A stretch of DNA of 27,944 nt from DATJBC01 sp035515515. Its GTDB lineage: Bacteria > Actinomycetota > Acidimicrobiia > Acidimicrobiales > UBA8190. Where the stretch lies: positions 1-27,944 of the forward strand of contig DATJBC010000020.1 of assembly GCA_035515515.1 (NCBI GenBank), written 5' to 3'. Positions 1 to 7,697 of the stretch are shown here, in pieces. The position numbers were made by a program, and so were the translations under genes. The stretch's first letter is position 1. Each line of letters opens with the position of its first letter. The notes under the pieces are model-generated. The model saw nothing but the letters and a program-made list of their open reading frames with translations. It searched no databases and was not told the DNA's origin.

Positions 1-624
1 GTCCTCCACGGGCACCTCCTCGTCGTCGGCGCCGTGCACGACGAGCACGGGACGCGACGTCAGCCGGGCGGCGGCCTCGTCGGGCCGCACGGCCGTGAAG
101 GCCTCGCCCCAGGCGCGCGGGTCGGGGGGGAACCCCGGTGACCGGATGGCTCCCACCCGGCGGGCGTAGTCGACCATCCCCGGCACGTCCTGCGCCCAGT
201 CCTCGAAGGTGGCGGGCGCGCCGAAGCACGCCACGCCCCGCACGCGGGCGTCCTCGGCGGCGACGCACAGGGCCAGCGCCCCGCCCGTGCCGAAGCCCAC
301 CACCCACACCTGGCCCCGGCCCAGGGAGGCACCGTGGTCGACCAGGGCCTGCAGGTCCTCCAGCCACCCCGCCAGCGAGAAGTCCCCGGTGGAGGGCCCG
401 ACGCCGCGCAGGCACCCCACCAGCACCCGCCACGTCGTCTCGGAGGCCAGGCGCTCGGCCAGGGTGGGCAGGCTGTCGGCCACCCCGGCCGCCGAGTCGC
501 GGCCGACGGGGAACCCGTGGCACAGCACGAGCACGTCCCCGTGGTCGGCCTGGGTCGTCGACGACCGGGCGACGTGGACGGCGAGCGGGCACGCCGGCCC
601 CTCGATCTCCTCCCAAGTCGTCAC
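1..624 (-). CDS. alpha/beta-hydrolase family protein, 3' end beyond the window, nucleophile serine absent
   Basis: This is a 208-codon fragment with a GTG start at 624, preceded by a strong AGGAGGAG ribosome site about six bases upstream; its 3' end lies off the left edge. Seen: an oxyanion-type segment VLVLCHGFP (residues 31-39), a nucleophile-elbow-like VVGFGTGG (108-115) and VLVVHGADDEEVP (193-205) carrying the usual acid position. In the canonical GxSxG elbow the third residue is the nucleophile; here it is Gly112 followed by Thr113, so a standard serine hydrolase mechanism looks impossible unless Thr113 substitutes. The fold resembles the dienelactone hydrolase/peptidase-like branch, but substrate and reaction are unknown. 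It lies 37 bp downstream of the DUF1707 gene on the same strand, so the two probably share a transcript. The catalytic His region is not in view. Confidence 0.75.
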   Translation of the reverse strand, partial: MTTWEEIEGPACPLAVHVARSSTTQADHGDVLVLCHGFPVGRDSAAGVADSLPTLAERLASETTWRVLVGCLRGVGPSTGDFSLAGWLEDLQALVDHGASLGRGQVWVVGFGTGGALALCVAAEDARVRGVACFGAPATFEDWAQDVPGMVDYARRVGAIRSPGFPPDPRAWGEAFTAVRPDEAAARLTSRPVLVVHGADDEEVPVED

Positions 625-661
625 CGCGGGCTCCTCCTGTCGCGCCGGGCCCGCCGGGCCG

Positions 662-967
662 CTACGGACGCCAGAAGCGCAGCGAGCGCCTTCGCCGCCC
701 GCCGACCGCGCGCGGCGGGGGGTCGACGGCGGGGGGGTCGGGCAGGTCCGCGCACAGCGCGTACAGCTCGCTCAAGGTGCGCGCCGCCAGGGCGCGGTCG
801 AGGCGCTCGGAGAACTCGGGACCGCTCAGGCGACCCTCGGCGAAGTGGCGCTGCAGGAGGGAGACGAAGTGCTCGCGCTCGGCGTCCGAAGCCCGCGGCC
901 CGGACGCTCGCCCGGCGGCGGCCGACGCCTCGGGACGCTCGGGCGGCACCGCCGGCGTGTTCTCCAC
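662..967 (-). CDS. DUF1707 domain protein
   Basis: A small protein of about 101 residues with the hallmark DUF1707 (SHOCT-like) segment: ASDAERE, then an Arg-rich helix, FAEGRLSGPEFSERLDRALAA, then ARTLSELYALCADLP, and a basic C-terminus (GGRRRRSLRFWRP). In actinobacteria this domain usually forms the N-terminus of small, often membrane-associated proteins of unknown biochemical role; here no membrane segment follows. The frame is open to a GTG at 1021 (119 residues). I chose GTG 967 because the domain normally starts near the N-terminus and a GATACT hexamer ends six bases upstream of it, but the choice is uncertain. It sits between an acyl-CoA dehydrogenase gene and the hydrolase gene on the same strand. 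Confidence 0.72.
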   Translation of the reverse strand: MENTPAVPPERPEASAAAGRASGPRASDAEREHFVSLLQRHFAEGRLSGPEFSERLDRALAARTLSELYALCADLPDPPAVDPPPRAVGGRRRRSLRFWRP

Positions 968-1066
968 CGCTCCAGTATCACCCGGAAGGGCGGCGACACC
1001 ACCGGATGCGCCCCGGCGCACAGCGGGCCGGGCGGCGGGCGGCGGCGCCGTGGGCCGCGCCGGCGC

Positions 1067-2182
1067 TCAGATGCCGATGCGCTGCGCCAGAAGCTCGCGG
1101 TGGTAGGTGGGGTCGCCGAGCATGAGCTCCGAGGACTTGGCCCGCTTGAAGTAGAGGTGGGCGTCGTGCTCCCAGGTGAAGCCGATCCCGCCGTGGATCT
1201 GGATGTTCTCGGCGGCCGCGTGGAAGTACGCCTCGGAGCAGTACGACTTGGCCAGGCTGGCCACCACGGGCAGCTCGTCGGAGTCCTCGGCCGCGGCCCA
1301 GCCGGCGTAGTACGCGGCCGACTTGCCCGACTCCACCTCGAGCAGCATGTCGGCGCACTTGTGCTTGATCGCCTGGAACGAGCCGATGGGCCGGCCGAAT
1401 TGGATGCGGGTCTTGGCGTACTCGACCGCCATGTCCAGACAGCGCTGGGCCCCGCCGACCTGCTCGGCGGCGAGCGCCACGGCGGCCAGGTCCAGGGTCT
1501 TGGACAGCCCGGCGGCGGCACCACCCTCGTCGCCGATGAGCCGGGCGGGGGTGGAGGAGAACTCGAGGCGCGCCTGCTTGCGCGTCTGGTCCATGGTCGA
1601 CAGCGGCGTGGCAGTCAGCCCCGACGCGCCGCCCTCCACCGCGAAGAGGCTGACCCCCGTGGGCGTGCGGGCCGCCACGACGACGAGGTTGGCGGTGTGC
1701 CCGTCGATGACGAACATCTTGTGGCCGTCGAGCGTCCACGAGTCGCCCTTGCCCGTGGCCGCCAGCGTCACCCCGTCGAGGTCCCAGCGGCCGCTGTCCT
1801 CGGTCAACGCCAGGGTGGCGATCGTCTCCCCCGAGGCGATCCCCGGCAGCAGGTCCTTCTTGGCGCTGTCGTCGTTGCTCGTGAGGAGGGCGTTGGCGGC
1901 CAGGGCCACGGTCGAGAAGTACGGGGCGCACATGAGCGCCGCACCCATCTCCTCGAACACCACGATGAGCTCGACGTAGCCGAAGCCGGCGCCCCCGTAC
2001 TCCTCGGGGATGGCCAGCGCCTGGAGCCCCAGTTGATTGGCCATCTGCTCCCAGACGGCGCGGTCGTACCCCTCGGTGGTCTCCATCAGACGACGGACCT
2101 CGGAGACCGGCGACTTGTCCTCGAGGAACCGCCGAACCGCGCTCCGCAGCTCTTCCTGCTCCTCGCTGAAGGCGAAGTTCAT
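1067..2182 (-). CDS. acyl-CoA dehydrogenase, possibly a non-catalytic subunit
   Basis: A 371-residue FAD-dependent acyl-CoA dehydrogenase (FadE type), full length for the family. Seen: N-terminal helical domain starting FAFSEEQEELRSAVRRFL, IPEEYGGAGFGYVE, the middle beta domain, the C-terminal motif TRIQFGRPIGSFQAIKH and NIQIHGGIGFTWEHDAHLYFKRA. These motifs are typical of the flavin-binding fold acting in beta-oxidation of fatty or sterol side chains. Neither usual catalytic-base position shows Glu: the segment corresponding to the isovaleryl-CoA-dehydrogenase-type LxxER reads LDLAAV, and the segment corresponding to the medium-chain-type YEGT reads LMLGDP. My alignment is by eye. Known actinobacterial heterotetrameric FadE enzymes contain one such inactive subunit, so this may be one. 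ATG start at 2182 with a weak GGAAG upstream and a near-consensus TAGAAC hexamer. Confidence 0.88.
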   Translation of the reverse strand: MNFAFSEEQEELRSAVRRFLEDKSPVSEVRRLMETTEGYDRAVWEQMANQLGLQALAIPEEYGGAGFGYVELIVVFEEMGAALMCAPYFSTVALAANALLTSNDDSAKKDLLPGIASGETIATLALTEDSGRWDLDGVTLAATGKGDSWTLDGHKMFVIDGHTANLVVVAARTPTGVSLFAVEGGASGLTATPLSTMDQTRKQARLEFSSTPARLIGDEGGAAAGLSKTLDLAAVALAAEQVGGAQRCLDMAVEYAKTRIQFGRPIGSFQAIKHKCADMLLEVESGKSAAYYAGWAAAEDSDELPVVASLAKSYCSEAYFHAAAENIQIHGGIGFTWEHDAHLYFKRAKSSELMLGDPTYHRELLAQRIGI

Positions 2183-2294
2183 GGCTTCCGGTTCTACCAG
2201 ACGGCCCTCGTTGTTGACCAGCGAGTCAAGAAGCCCCCGGGGTCACGGGCAGGCCCTCCCGGAGGGGTCGGCGCCACCCGGGAATTCAGTGCCC

Positions 2295-2326
2295 CCAGGA
2301 ACAGTGCCGCCCAGGAACAGTGCCGC
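2295..2326. repeat. two perfect tandem copies of a 16-bp unit in an intergenic region
   Basis: CCAGGAACAGTGCCGC occurs twice back to back (2295-2310 and 2311-2326). The flanks, CGGGAATTCAGTGCC before and CCGGGGAATCA after, look like decayed further copies, giving about 3.5 units. The array lies in the 205-bp gap between the divergent acyl-CoA dehydrogenase and MBL hydrolase genes, just upstream of the probable -10 at 2348. Confidence 0.85.
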
Positions 2327-2347
2327 CCGGGGAATCAATAAGGTCAA

Positions 2348-2353
2348 TAGGGT
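2348..2353 (+). promoter_or_regulatory. probable -10 element of the MBL hydrolase gene
   Basis: TAGGGT fits the actinobacterial TANNNT -10 pattern. It is 34 bp upstream of the ATG at 2388, leaving a leader of about 28 nt that contains a GGGAGGGGCGAGG ribosome site. The same hexamer serves apparently leaderless genes elsewhere in this window, so this gene is one of the leadered minority. Confidence 0.4.
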
Positions 2354-2387
2354 ACGGACGGCGAAGCGCCGACCGGGAGGGGCGAGG

Positions 2388-2993
2388 ATGCTGCACTACG
2401 AGGACACCCTGCTCGAGGTCCACATGGTCGTCGTCGGCCCCATGGACAACAACGTCTACGTCGTCCGGAGCAAGGCCACGGGTGACGCCGTGCTCATCGA
2501 CGCCGCCAACGAGCACGAGATGCTCCTGGAAATGTGCCGTGACCTGGGCGTTCGCCAGGTCATCGAGACCCACGGGCACTGGGACCACATCCAGGCGGTC
2601 CCGGCCGTGCGCGACGCCGGCTACGAGGTGGCGGTCACGGCCGCCGACGCCGAGATGCTGCCCTCCTACGACCTCATCCTCGACGACGACTCGGTGATCG
2701 AGGTCGGGGACCTGCGCCTGCGCACCGTGGCCACCCCGGGCCACACCCCGGGCTCGATGTGCTTCGCGGTGGAAGGCACGCGCCTGCTCTTCAGCGGGGA
2801 CACGCTGTTCCCGGGCGGGCCGGGGGCCACCAAGTTCCCCGGCGGGGACTTCCCCACCATCATCAGGTCCATCGACGAGCGGCTCTTCTCCCGCTTCGAC
2901 GCCGACACCCTCGTGCTCCCCGGGCACGGCGACCAGACCACGATCGGGACGGAGCGCCCCCACCTCCAGGAGTGGGTCGACCGGGGCTGGTAG
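2388..2993 (+). CDS. MBL-fold metallo-hydrolase, glyoxalase II-like
   Basis: A 201-residue protein with a complete binuclear metal site of the glyoxalase II class: THGHWDHI (H62, H64, D66, H67), ATPGHTPGS (H119), SGDTLF (D138) and LPGHG (H180). Proteins of this family hydrolyse thioesters such as hydroxyacyl-thiol adducts; in a mycothiol-using actinobacterium the thiol could be mycothiol, but that is inference. The ATG at 2388 has a purine-rich GGGAGGGGCGAGG just upstream. An open frame continues upstream to 2037, but that part overlaps the opposite gene and lacks family similarity. The gene is monocistronic, divergent from the upstream acyl-CoA dehydrogenase and convergent with glutamate dehydrogenase across a GC-rich hairpin. 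Confidence 0.9.
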   Translation: MLHYEDTLLEVHMVVVGPMDNNVYVVRSKATGDAVLIDAANEHEMLLEMCRDLGVRQVIETHGHWDHIQAVPAVRDAGYEVAVTAADAEMLPSYDLILDDDSVIEVGDLRLRTVATPGHTPGSMCFAVEGTRLLFSGDTLFPGGPGATKFPGGDFPTIIRSIDERLFSRFDADTLVLPGHGDQTTIGTERPHLQEWVDRGW

Positions 2994-3007
2994 GACCGGC
3001 CCCGCCC

Positions 3008-3059
3008 GCTCGGGGCCCGGGCGGGGGCCACCCCGGGCCCGGGCCTTGGGGGCCCGAGC
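3008..3059. terminator. GC-rich inverted repeat between convergent genes
   Basis: GCTCGGGGCCC at 3008-3018 pairs, with one bulged base, with GGGCCCGAGC at 3050-3059, and the interior CCCCGGGCCCGGG is itself strongly self-complementary. It fills the gap between the stop of the MBL hydrolase (2993) and that of glutamate dehydrogenase (3060), so it could terminate both transcripts. No U-tract follows on either strand, as is common in high-GC actinobacteria. Confidence 0.55.
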
Positions 3060-4409
3060 TCAGGGGAAGAGCCCGCGCGCCGTGATGGCGCCCGCCAGGC
3101 GCTCCACGGCCACGACGCCCGCGGCGCGCCGCATGCTCACCCCGAGGTCCTGCGCCCGTGCCCACACGTCGGCGAAGGCGTGGTCGATGGTCTTGGCCAG
3201 CCGTCCGGCGACGACCTCCTCGTCCCAGGCGTAACCCTGGCGGGACTGCGCCCACTCGAAGTACGACGCCGTCACCCCCCCGGCGTTGGCCAGGATGTCG
3301 GGCACCACGGTGATCCCCCGCTCGGCCATGACCCGGTCGGCGTCGGGGGTGGTGGGCCCGTTGGCCGCCTCCACCACGACCCGCGCCCGGAGGTCCGACG
3401 CCGCGGCGCCGTCGATGGCGCCCTCCAGGGCGGCCGGCACCACGAGCTCGGCCTCCACAGCCCACAGCTCGGCGGGGGCGACGGCCTGCCCCCCCTCGAA
3501 GCCGACCACCGAGCCCGTGGCGGTGACGTGGTCGGCCAACAGGCTCACGTCCAGGCCGCCGGGATTGTGCACCGCGCCCCCCACGTCGGCCACGGCCACG
3601 ATCCGCATGCCCGCCGACGACAACAAGAAGGCCAGGGGGCCGCCCACCTTGCCGAAGCCCTGCACCACGGCTCGGGCCCCGGGGATGGTCATGTCCAGGG
3701 CGGCGAAGACGGCTCGCACGCAGCGGACGACCCCCGAGGCGGTGGCCCCGGTGTGCAGGCGCATGCCCCCGACGGAGAGCGGCTTGCCGGTGACCACCTC
3801 GGGGACGGAGCGGCCCCCCAGCATGTCCAGGGTGTCGAGGAGCCACGCCATCACCCGCTCGTCGGTGTTGACGTCCGGCGCGGGGATGTCGCGGTCGGCG
3901 CCGAGCAGCGGCGACACCTCGAAGGTGTAGCGCCGGGTGAGCCGCTCGAGCTCGCTCGCCGAGAGCCGGCCCGGGTCGCAGCGCACGCCCCCCTTGGCAC
4001 CCCCGAACGGGATGTCGACCACCGCCGTCTTGAGCGTCATGTCCGCGGCGAGGGCGGCGACCTCCTCCACGTGGAGGTCGGGGTGGAAGCGGATGCCCCC
4101 CTTGGCCGGTCCCCGGGCGGTGTTGTGGTGGACCCGCCAGCCCACGAACACCTCCACGTGCCCGTCGTCCATGCGCAGCGGCACGGCCACCTCGAGGATG
4201 CGGTCGGGCCGCTTCAAGAGGCACAGCACGTCGGGCGACAGCCCCGACAGGGCGGCGGCGTCGTCGATGCGCTCGAGGACCGCCTCCCACGGGTCGTAGC
4301 GGGCCGGCACCGGCCCCGCCCCCCCCGTGGCGGCCGCTGTGGCCCGGCGCTTGCGCCCCCCGCCCCGCCGGGCGCCGGACGGTCCCGGGGGCGTCGGCTC
4401 CGCCGTCAC
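3060..4409 (-). CDS. Glu/Leu/Phe/Val-family dehydrogenase, probably glutamate dehydrogenase
   Basis: A 449-residue amino-acid dehydrogenase catalysing reversible oxidative deamination with NAD(P). Seen: GPAKGGIRFHP (about 100-110), MTLKTAV (124-130) and PFGGAKGG (134-141), holding the three conserved lysines of the substrate pocket; IPAPDVNT with the catalytic Asp; and a Rossmann motif VQGFGKVGG in the second half. Length and motifs fit the hexameric glutamate dehydrogenase class, though substrate preference cannot be fixed from motifs. The GTG at 4409 follows GGGAGGCGG and overlaps the stop of the upstream DMT transporter gene as GTGA, implying translational coupling. The first 38 residues form a basic, Gly/Ala/Pro-rich, probably disordered extension absent from most homologues. 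Confidence 0.9.
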   Translation of the reverse strand: MTAEPTPPGPSGARRGGGRKRRATAAATGGAGPVPARYDPWEAVLERIDDAAALSGLSPDVLCLLKRPDRILEVAVPLRMDDGHVEVFVGWRVHHNTARGPAKGGIRFHPDLHVEEVAALAADMTLKTAVVDIPFGGAKGGVRCDPGRLSASELERLTRRYTFEVSPLLGADRDIPAPDVNTDERVMAWLLDTLDMLGGRSVPEVVTGKPLSVGGMRLHTGATASGVVRCVRAVFAALDMTIPGARAVVQGFGKVGGPLAFLLSSAGMRIVAVADVGGAVHNPGGLDVSLLADHVTATGSVVGFEGGQAVAPAELWAVEAELVVPAALEGAIDGAAASDLRARVVVEAANGPTTPDADRVMAERGITVVPDILANAGGVTASYFEWAQSRQGYAWDEEVVAGRLAKTIDHAFADVWARAQDLGVSMRRAAGVVAVERLAGAITARGLFP

Positions 4410-5329
4410 CCCGCCTCCCAGACGGTCCCGGGGCTGTCGCGCCGACGCGCCGAGAGGAGGTGGGGGTCCTCGCCCTCCTCCCGCTTGACCTCCACCACCA
4501 GCGGCGAACGAGCCAGCGAGAAGACGCCCACGACGAGGACGATCATGGCCAGGACCTCGCCCACGAGGCGACCACCGGAGGTCTGCAGCTGGTCGCCGAA
4601 GAGCCCGATGCCGATGGCGATCGACGCCAGGGGGTCGACGATCACCAGCGCCGACTGCGACGCCGTGACCGGCCCGGCGCGAAAGGCGTTCTGCGCCAGG
4701 AACATCCCCAGCAGCCCGGACACGGCGAGGGCGTAGGGGGGCCAGCTCAGGAACACATGTCCCCAGCCCCCGCCGATCTCGTCGTTCATCTCCTTGATGA
4801 GGGCGGCGGTGAACGCGAAGGCCACCGCCCCGGCCACGCCGAACCAGGCGGCCCGCCAGGCCGGCGACGACCCCAGGCGCGCCATGAGGATGGCCACCGA
4901 CCCCCCGGCCACCACGGCGAACGACACCAGTCCCCAGGTGTCGAGGTCGGGCGTCTCGTTGCCGTTGGCCGGAGACGAGAGCGCCAGGAAGGCGGCCAGC
5001 CCCCCCGCCGCCGCGCTGGAGCCGATCCACTCCTGCCAGGACAGCGGATGCCGGAACCACAGGCCGAGGATGGCGACGAGGAAGGGCAGCTCGAGGGTGA
5101 GGATGGGCTGCACGGTGGTCAGGTCGCCGAAGTGCAGCGCCAGGAACTGCAGGAGGAAGGCGGCGATCATCATCAAGAAGCCGGCGATCCACACCTTGCG
5201 ACGCACGGCGTAGGCGAGGAGGCTCAGGCGCAGCGTCGTCTCCTCGGGCGCGGACTCCACGCCCATCCGTTGCAGGATGCTCGTCAAGGCGTTGGCGAGC
5301 GCGCCCAGCACGGCGAGCATGTAGGCCAT
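4406..5329 (-). CDS. DMT-family (EamA-like) integral membrane transporter
   Basis: A 307-residue polytopic membrane protein with about nine to ten hydrophobic helices. It starts MAYMLAVLGALANALTSILQ and contains TTVQPILTLELPFLVAILG, a signature of actinobacterial DMT permeases distantly related to EamA/NIPA proteins, and GPVTASQSALVIVDPLASI in the second half. The substrate is unknown; export of a metabolite or cation transport are both possible. The C-terminus (about 275-307) is charged and cytosolic. I chose the ATG at 5329 because the hydrophobic first helix begins there and a TAGAAA hexamer ends seven bases upstream, a near match to the leaderless pattern; longer versions of the frame overlap the divergent gene. 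Its stop overlaps the glutamate dehydrogenase start, so the two may work together, for example in amino-acid turnover. Confidence 0.85.
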   Translation of the reverse strand: MAYMLAVLGALANALTSILQRMGVESAPEETTLRLSLLAYAVRRKVWIAGFLMMIAAFLLQFLALHFGDLTTVQPILTLELPFLVAILGLWFRHPLSWQEWIGSSAAAGGLAAFLALSSPANGNETPDLDTWGLVSFAVVAGGSVAILMARLGSSPAWRAAWFGVAGAVAFAFTAALIKEMNDEIGGGWGHVFLSWPPYALAVSGLLGMFLAQNAFRAGPVTASQSALVIVDPLASIAIGIGLFGDQLQTSGGRLVGEVLAMIVLVVGVFSLARSPLVVEVKREEGEDPHLLSARRRDSPGTVWEAG

Positions 5330-5382
5330 CGGGGCTTTTCTACCCCAACCACCCTGTTTGGCGGCGCTACGGGGGCCCTCGG

Positions 5383-5388
5383 TACGCT
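5383..5388 (+). promoter_or_regulatory. -10 element of a probably leaderless acyl-CoA dehydrogenase gene
   Basis: TACGCT ends 8 nt before the GTG at 5397. A possible -35, TTGGCG at 5358-5363, lies 19 bp upstream. The spacing puts the transcription start at or next to the start codon. Confidence 0.45.
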
Positions 5389-5396
5389 GCCTGGCC

Positions 5397-6635
5397 GTGC
5401 CTGCGGAGCCCGCCGAGACGATCTCCGACGCTGCCCTCGAGCAGGCCGCGGTGGCGTTCCTCGAGGCCAACGCCGAGCGCCGGGTCGAGGTGGAGCGTGC
5501 CTGGGGGGAGGGCTCCGACCAGGTCGCCCTCCTGCCCGAGCGCACCCCCGAGGAGGAGCTGGCCGAGCTCGACGCCGCCCGGGCCTGGGCCCAGAAGCGC
5601 TTCGACGCCGGGTTCGGGTGGATCAGCGGCCCCGTCCAGTACGGGGGCCGGGGCCTGACGCGCCACCACCAGCGCATCTACGACGCCGTCGAGGCCGGCT
5701 TCGACACCCCGCCCATGACCCCCTACGGCATCGGGCTGGGCATGGTGGCGCCCACGATCCTGGCCCACGCCACCGACGAGGTGAAGGAGCGCTACCTCCG
5801 GGCGATGTGGCGCGGCGACATCGTCGCCTGCCAGCTCTTCAGCGAGCCCGGCGCGGGCAGCGACCTGGCCGGCCTGCAGACCAAGGCCATCCGCGACGGC
5901 GACGAGTGGCTCGTGACGGGGCAGAAGGTGTGGACGTCGGGCGCGCACCTGTCGGACATCGGCGAGATCATCTGCCGAACCGACCCCGACGCTCCCAAGC
6001 ACAAGGGCCTCACCGGCTTCGTGGTGGACATGCGGGCGCCCGGTGTCGACATCCGGCCCCTGCGTCAGATGACCGGGGGGGCGTCGTTCAACGAGGTGTT
6101 CTTCACCGAGGTGCGCGTCCCGGACTCGCACCGCCTGGGCGACGTCAACGGAGGCTGGACCGTGGCGCTCACCACGCTCATGAACGAGCGGGCCGCCATC
6201 GGCGGCGGGAGCATGTCGTCGGGGAGCGGGAACCTGAGCACGCCGCGGCTCATCGAGCTCCTCCGCCACCACGGCAAGACCCACGATCCCCTCGTCCGCC
6301 AGCAGATCGCCGAGATCGTGATCAACGGCCGCGTGGCCAACTTCACCAACCTGCGGGCCATGGCCAAGGTGGCGAGCGGCCAGGCGCCGGGGCCCGAGAT
6401 GTCGATCGCCAAGCTGTCGCTCACGGCCAACATGCGCCGGATGGCGGACCTGCTCGCCGCCGTCCTCGGCCCCAAGCTCATCGCCGACTCCGGGGAGTGG
6501 GGGACCTTCGCCTGGGCCCAGTTCGTCCTGGGCCTCCCCGGCATGCGCATCGCCGGGGGGACCGACGAAGTGCTCCGCAACATCATCGGGGAACGGGTCC
6601 TCGGGCTCCCCAAGGAGCCGGTGGCCGCCACCTAG
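5397..6635 (+). CDS. acyl-CoA dehydrogenase, catalytic type
   Basis: A 412-residue FAD-dependent acyl-CoA dehydrogenase. Seen: QLFSEPGAGSDLAGLQTKA (about 147-164), the flavin/substrate motif WLVTGQKVWTSGAH, the middle-domain SFNEVFFTEVRVPDSHRLG and the C-terminal IAGGTDEVLRNIIGERVLGLP. A Glu in LMNERA (E264) sits where isovaleryl-CoA dehydrogenase-type enzymes carry the base, whereas the medium-chain-type position is Gly (AGGT). This pattern matches the catalytic subunits of actinobacterial heterotetrameric FadE enzymes, so it may pair with the dehydrogenase encoded at 1067-2182. No ribosome site precedes the GTG; a TACGCT hexamer 8 nt upstream suggests a leaderless mRNA. An in-frame TTG at 5358 is a less likely start. 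Confidence 0.9.
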   Translation: MPAEPAETISDAALEQAAVAFLEANAERRVEVERAWGEGSDQVALLPERTPEEELAELDAARAWAQKRFDAGFGWISGPVQYGGRGLTRHHQRIYDAVEAGFDTPPMTPYGIGLGMVAPTILAHATDEVKERYLRAMWRGDIVACQLFSEPGAGSDLAGLQTKAIRDGDEWLVTGQKVWTSGAHLSDIGEIICRTDPDAPKHKGLTGFVVDMRAPGVDIRPLRQMTGGASFNEVFFTEVRVPDSHRLGDVNGGWTVALTTLMNERAAIGGGSMSSGSGNLSTPRLIELLRHHGKTHDPLVRQQIAEIVINGRVANFTNLRAMAKVASGQAPGPEMSIAKLSLTANMRRMADLLAAVLGPKLIADSGEWGTFAWAQFVLGLPGMRIAGGTDEVLRNIIGERVLGLPKEPVAAT

Positions 6636-6653
6636 CCCCCGCCCCTCCCGGGC

Positions 6654-7589
6654 TCAACCCGCAGCGGCGGGACCCACGACCTCCCGTTCGCCCGGCGCGG
6701 ACACGTACCCGTGGCGCCGGCCTTCGCCCTCGCTCCCGGGATCGCCCTCGATCCCGCCCGGGCCGCCGTCCTCGACAGGGTCAGCGCGCTCGGCGTCGTC
6801 GGCGCGCATCCTCCCCGGCCAGGTGGTGAGCTCCCACGGCAGGCTGCCGACGAAGGCCCAGGAGCGGCGGTGGAGGGCGCTCAGCCCGTAGCCGCACAGG
6901 GCGCGCTGGTGGGCAGGCGAGGGATAGCCCTTGTTCCGCTCGAAGTCGAAGGGCGGGTAGTGCTCGGCGTGGGCCCGCATGATGCGGTCGCGCGTCACCT
7001 TGGCCAGCACCGACGCCGCCGCCACCGACGCACAGCGGGCGTCGCCCCCCACGACGGTGCGCACCGTCGCCGGGGGCACCACGACCGGGGCCGGGAGCGG
7101 TCCCGCCTCGGCCGCGTCCGCCGGGGGCCCGCCGGGCGCGGCCCCGGCGCCGTCGGGGTCGAACAGCCGGGGCGCGGCCGGGGGGCTCACGAAGTCGAAG
7201 GTGCCGTCCAGCACCACCGCCTCCGGCGCCATCTCCGGCGCCAGCTGGGCGAAGGCCCGCCTGGTGGCCAGCCGCAGGCAGGCGGTCATGCCGAGGAGGT
7301 CGCACTCCTCGGCCTCGGCGTGGCCCACCGCCCACGCCGCACACCACGCGGCGACGCGGTCGAACATCGCCTCTCGTGTGTCCTCGGTCAACTGCTTGGA
7401 CTCCCGCAGACCCCGCAGCACCCGGGCGGGCGCCTCGCACAGCACCGCCACCCCCACGCTGAGGGGCCCCGCCCAGGCCCCACGGCCGACCTCGTCCACG
7501 CCCGCCACCACGCGGTGCCCGTCGCCCCACAGCGACCGTTCGTGGACCAGGCCCGGGCGGGGGGCCGGGACGCGCGATCTTGGCCGCAT
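6654..7589 (-). CDS. rnhB: ribonuclease HII
   Basis: A 311-residue RNase HII that cleaves RNA-DNA hybrids and ribonucleotides embedded in DNA. The four acidic catalytic residues are visible: D32 and E33 in VAGVDEVGRGAWAGP, D128 in VVLDGTFDF and D201 in AASVLAKVTRDRIM. ESKQLTEDTRE and NKGYPSPAHQRAL are also typical. It is longer than the usual 200-260 residues because of a Pro/Ala/Gly-rich insertion at about 134-174, between the third motif and TVRTVVGGDARCASVAAAS, and a charged tail from about 255 onward that lacks family similarity. ATG at 7589; the frame is open further upstream but into the divergent gene. A TATGAT hexamer at 7630-7635 is the likely promoter. Confidence 0.93.
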   Translation of the reverse strand: MRPRSRVPAPRPGLVHERSLWGDGHRVVAGVDEVGRGAWAGPLSVGVAVLCEAPARVLRGLRESKQLTEDTREAMFDRVAAWCAAWAVGHAEAEECDLLGMTACLRLATRRAFAQLAPEMAPEAVVLDGTFDFVSPPAAPRLFDPDGAGAAPGGPPADAAEAGPLPAPVVVPPATVRTVVGGDARCASVAAASVLAKVTRDRIMRAHAEHYPPFDFERNKGYPSPAHQRALCGYGLSALHRRSWAFVGSLPWELTTWPGRMRADDAERADPVEDGGPGGIEGDPGSEGEGRRHGYVSAPGEREVVGPAAAG

Positions 7590-7629
7590 TTTGTCCCGTG
7601 TGCCCTTGTGGCCCGTGGTCGAGGCGCGC

Positions 7630-7635
7630 ATCATA
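7630..7635 (-). promoter_or_regulatory. probable -10 element for rnhB
   Basis: On the minus strand TATGAT (near the TATAAT consensus) lies 40 bp upstream of the rnhB ATG at 7589, giving an untranslated leader of about 33 nt. It lies in the gap between rnhB and the divergent small gene at 7698. Confidence 0.4.
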
Positions 7636-7697
7636 AGCACTGTCGGCCGACGGACCGCCCCTCCTCCCCCGGTGCCGGTCGGCAGGAGGACACCGAC

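Noticed and set aside
209..2341. Long plus-strand open frame of about 710 codons
   Set aside because: It is antisense to the hydrolase, DUF1707 and acyl-CoA dehydrogenase genes; composition is low-complexity Gly/Arg/Pro and no family motif is visible. A GC-rich shadow frame.
4460..6829. Plus-strand open frame of 789 codons
   Set aside because: Covers the opposite strand of the DMT transporter gene and the wrong frame of the acyl-CoA dehydrogenase; no recognisable domain.
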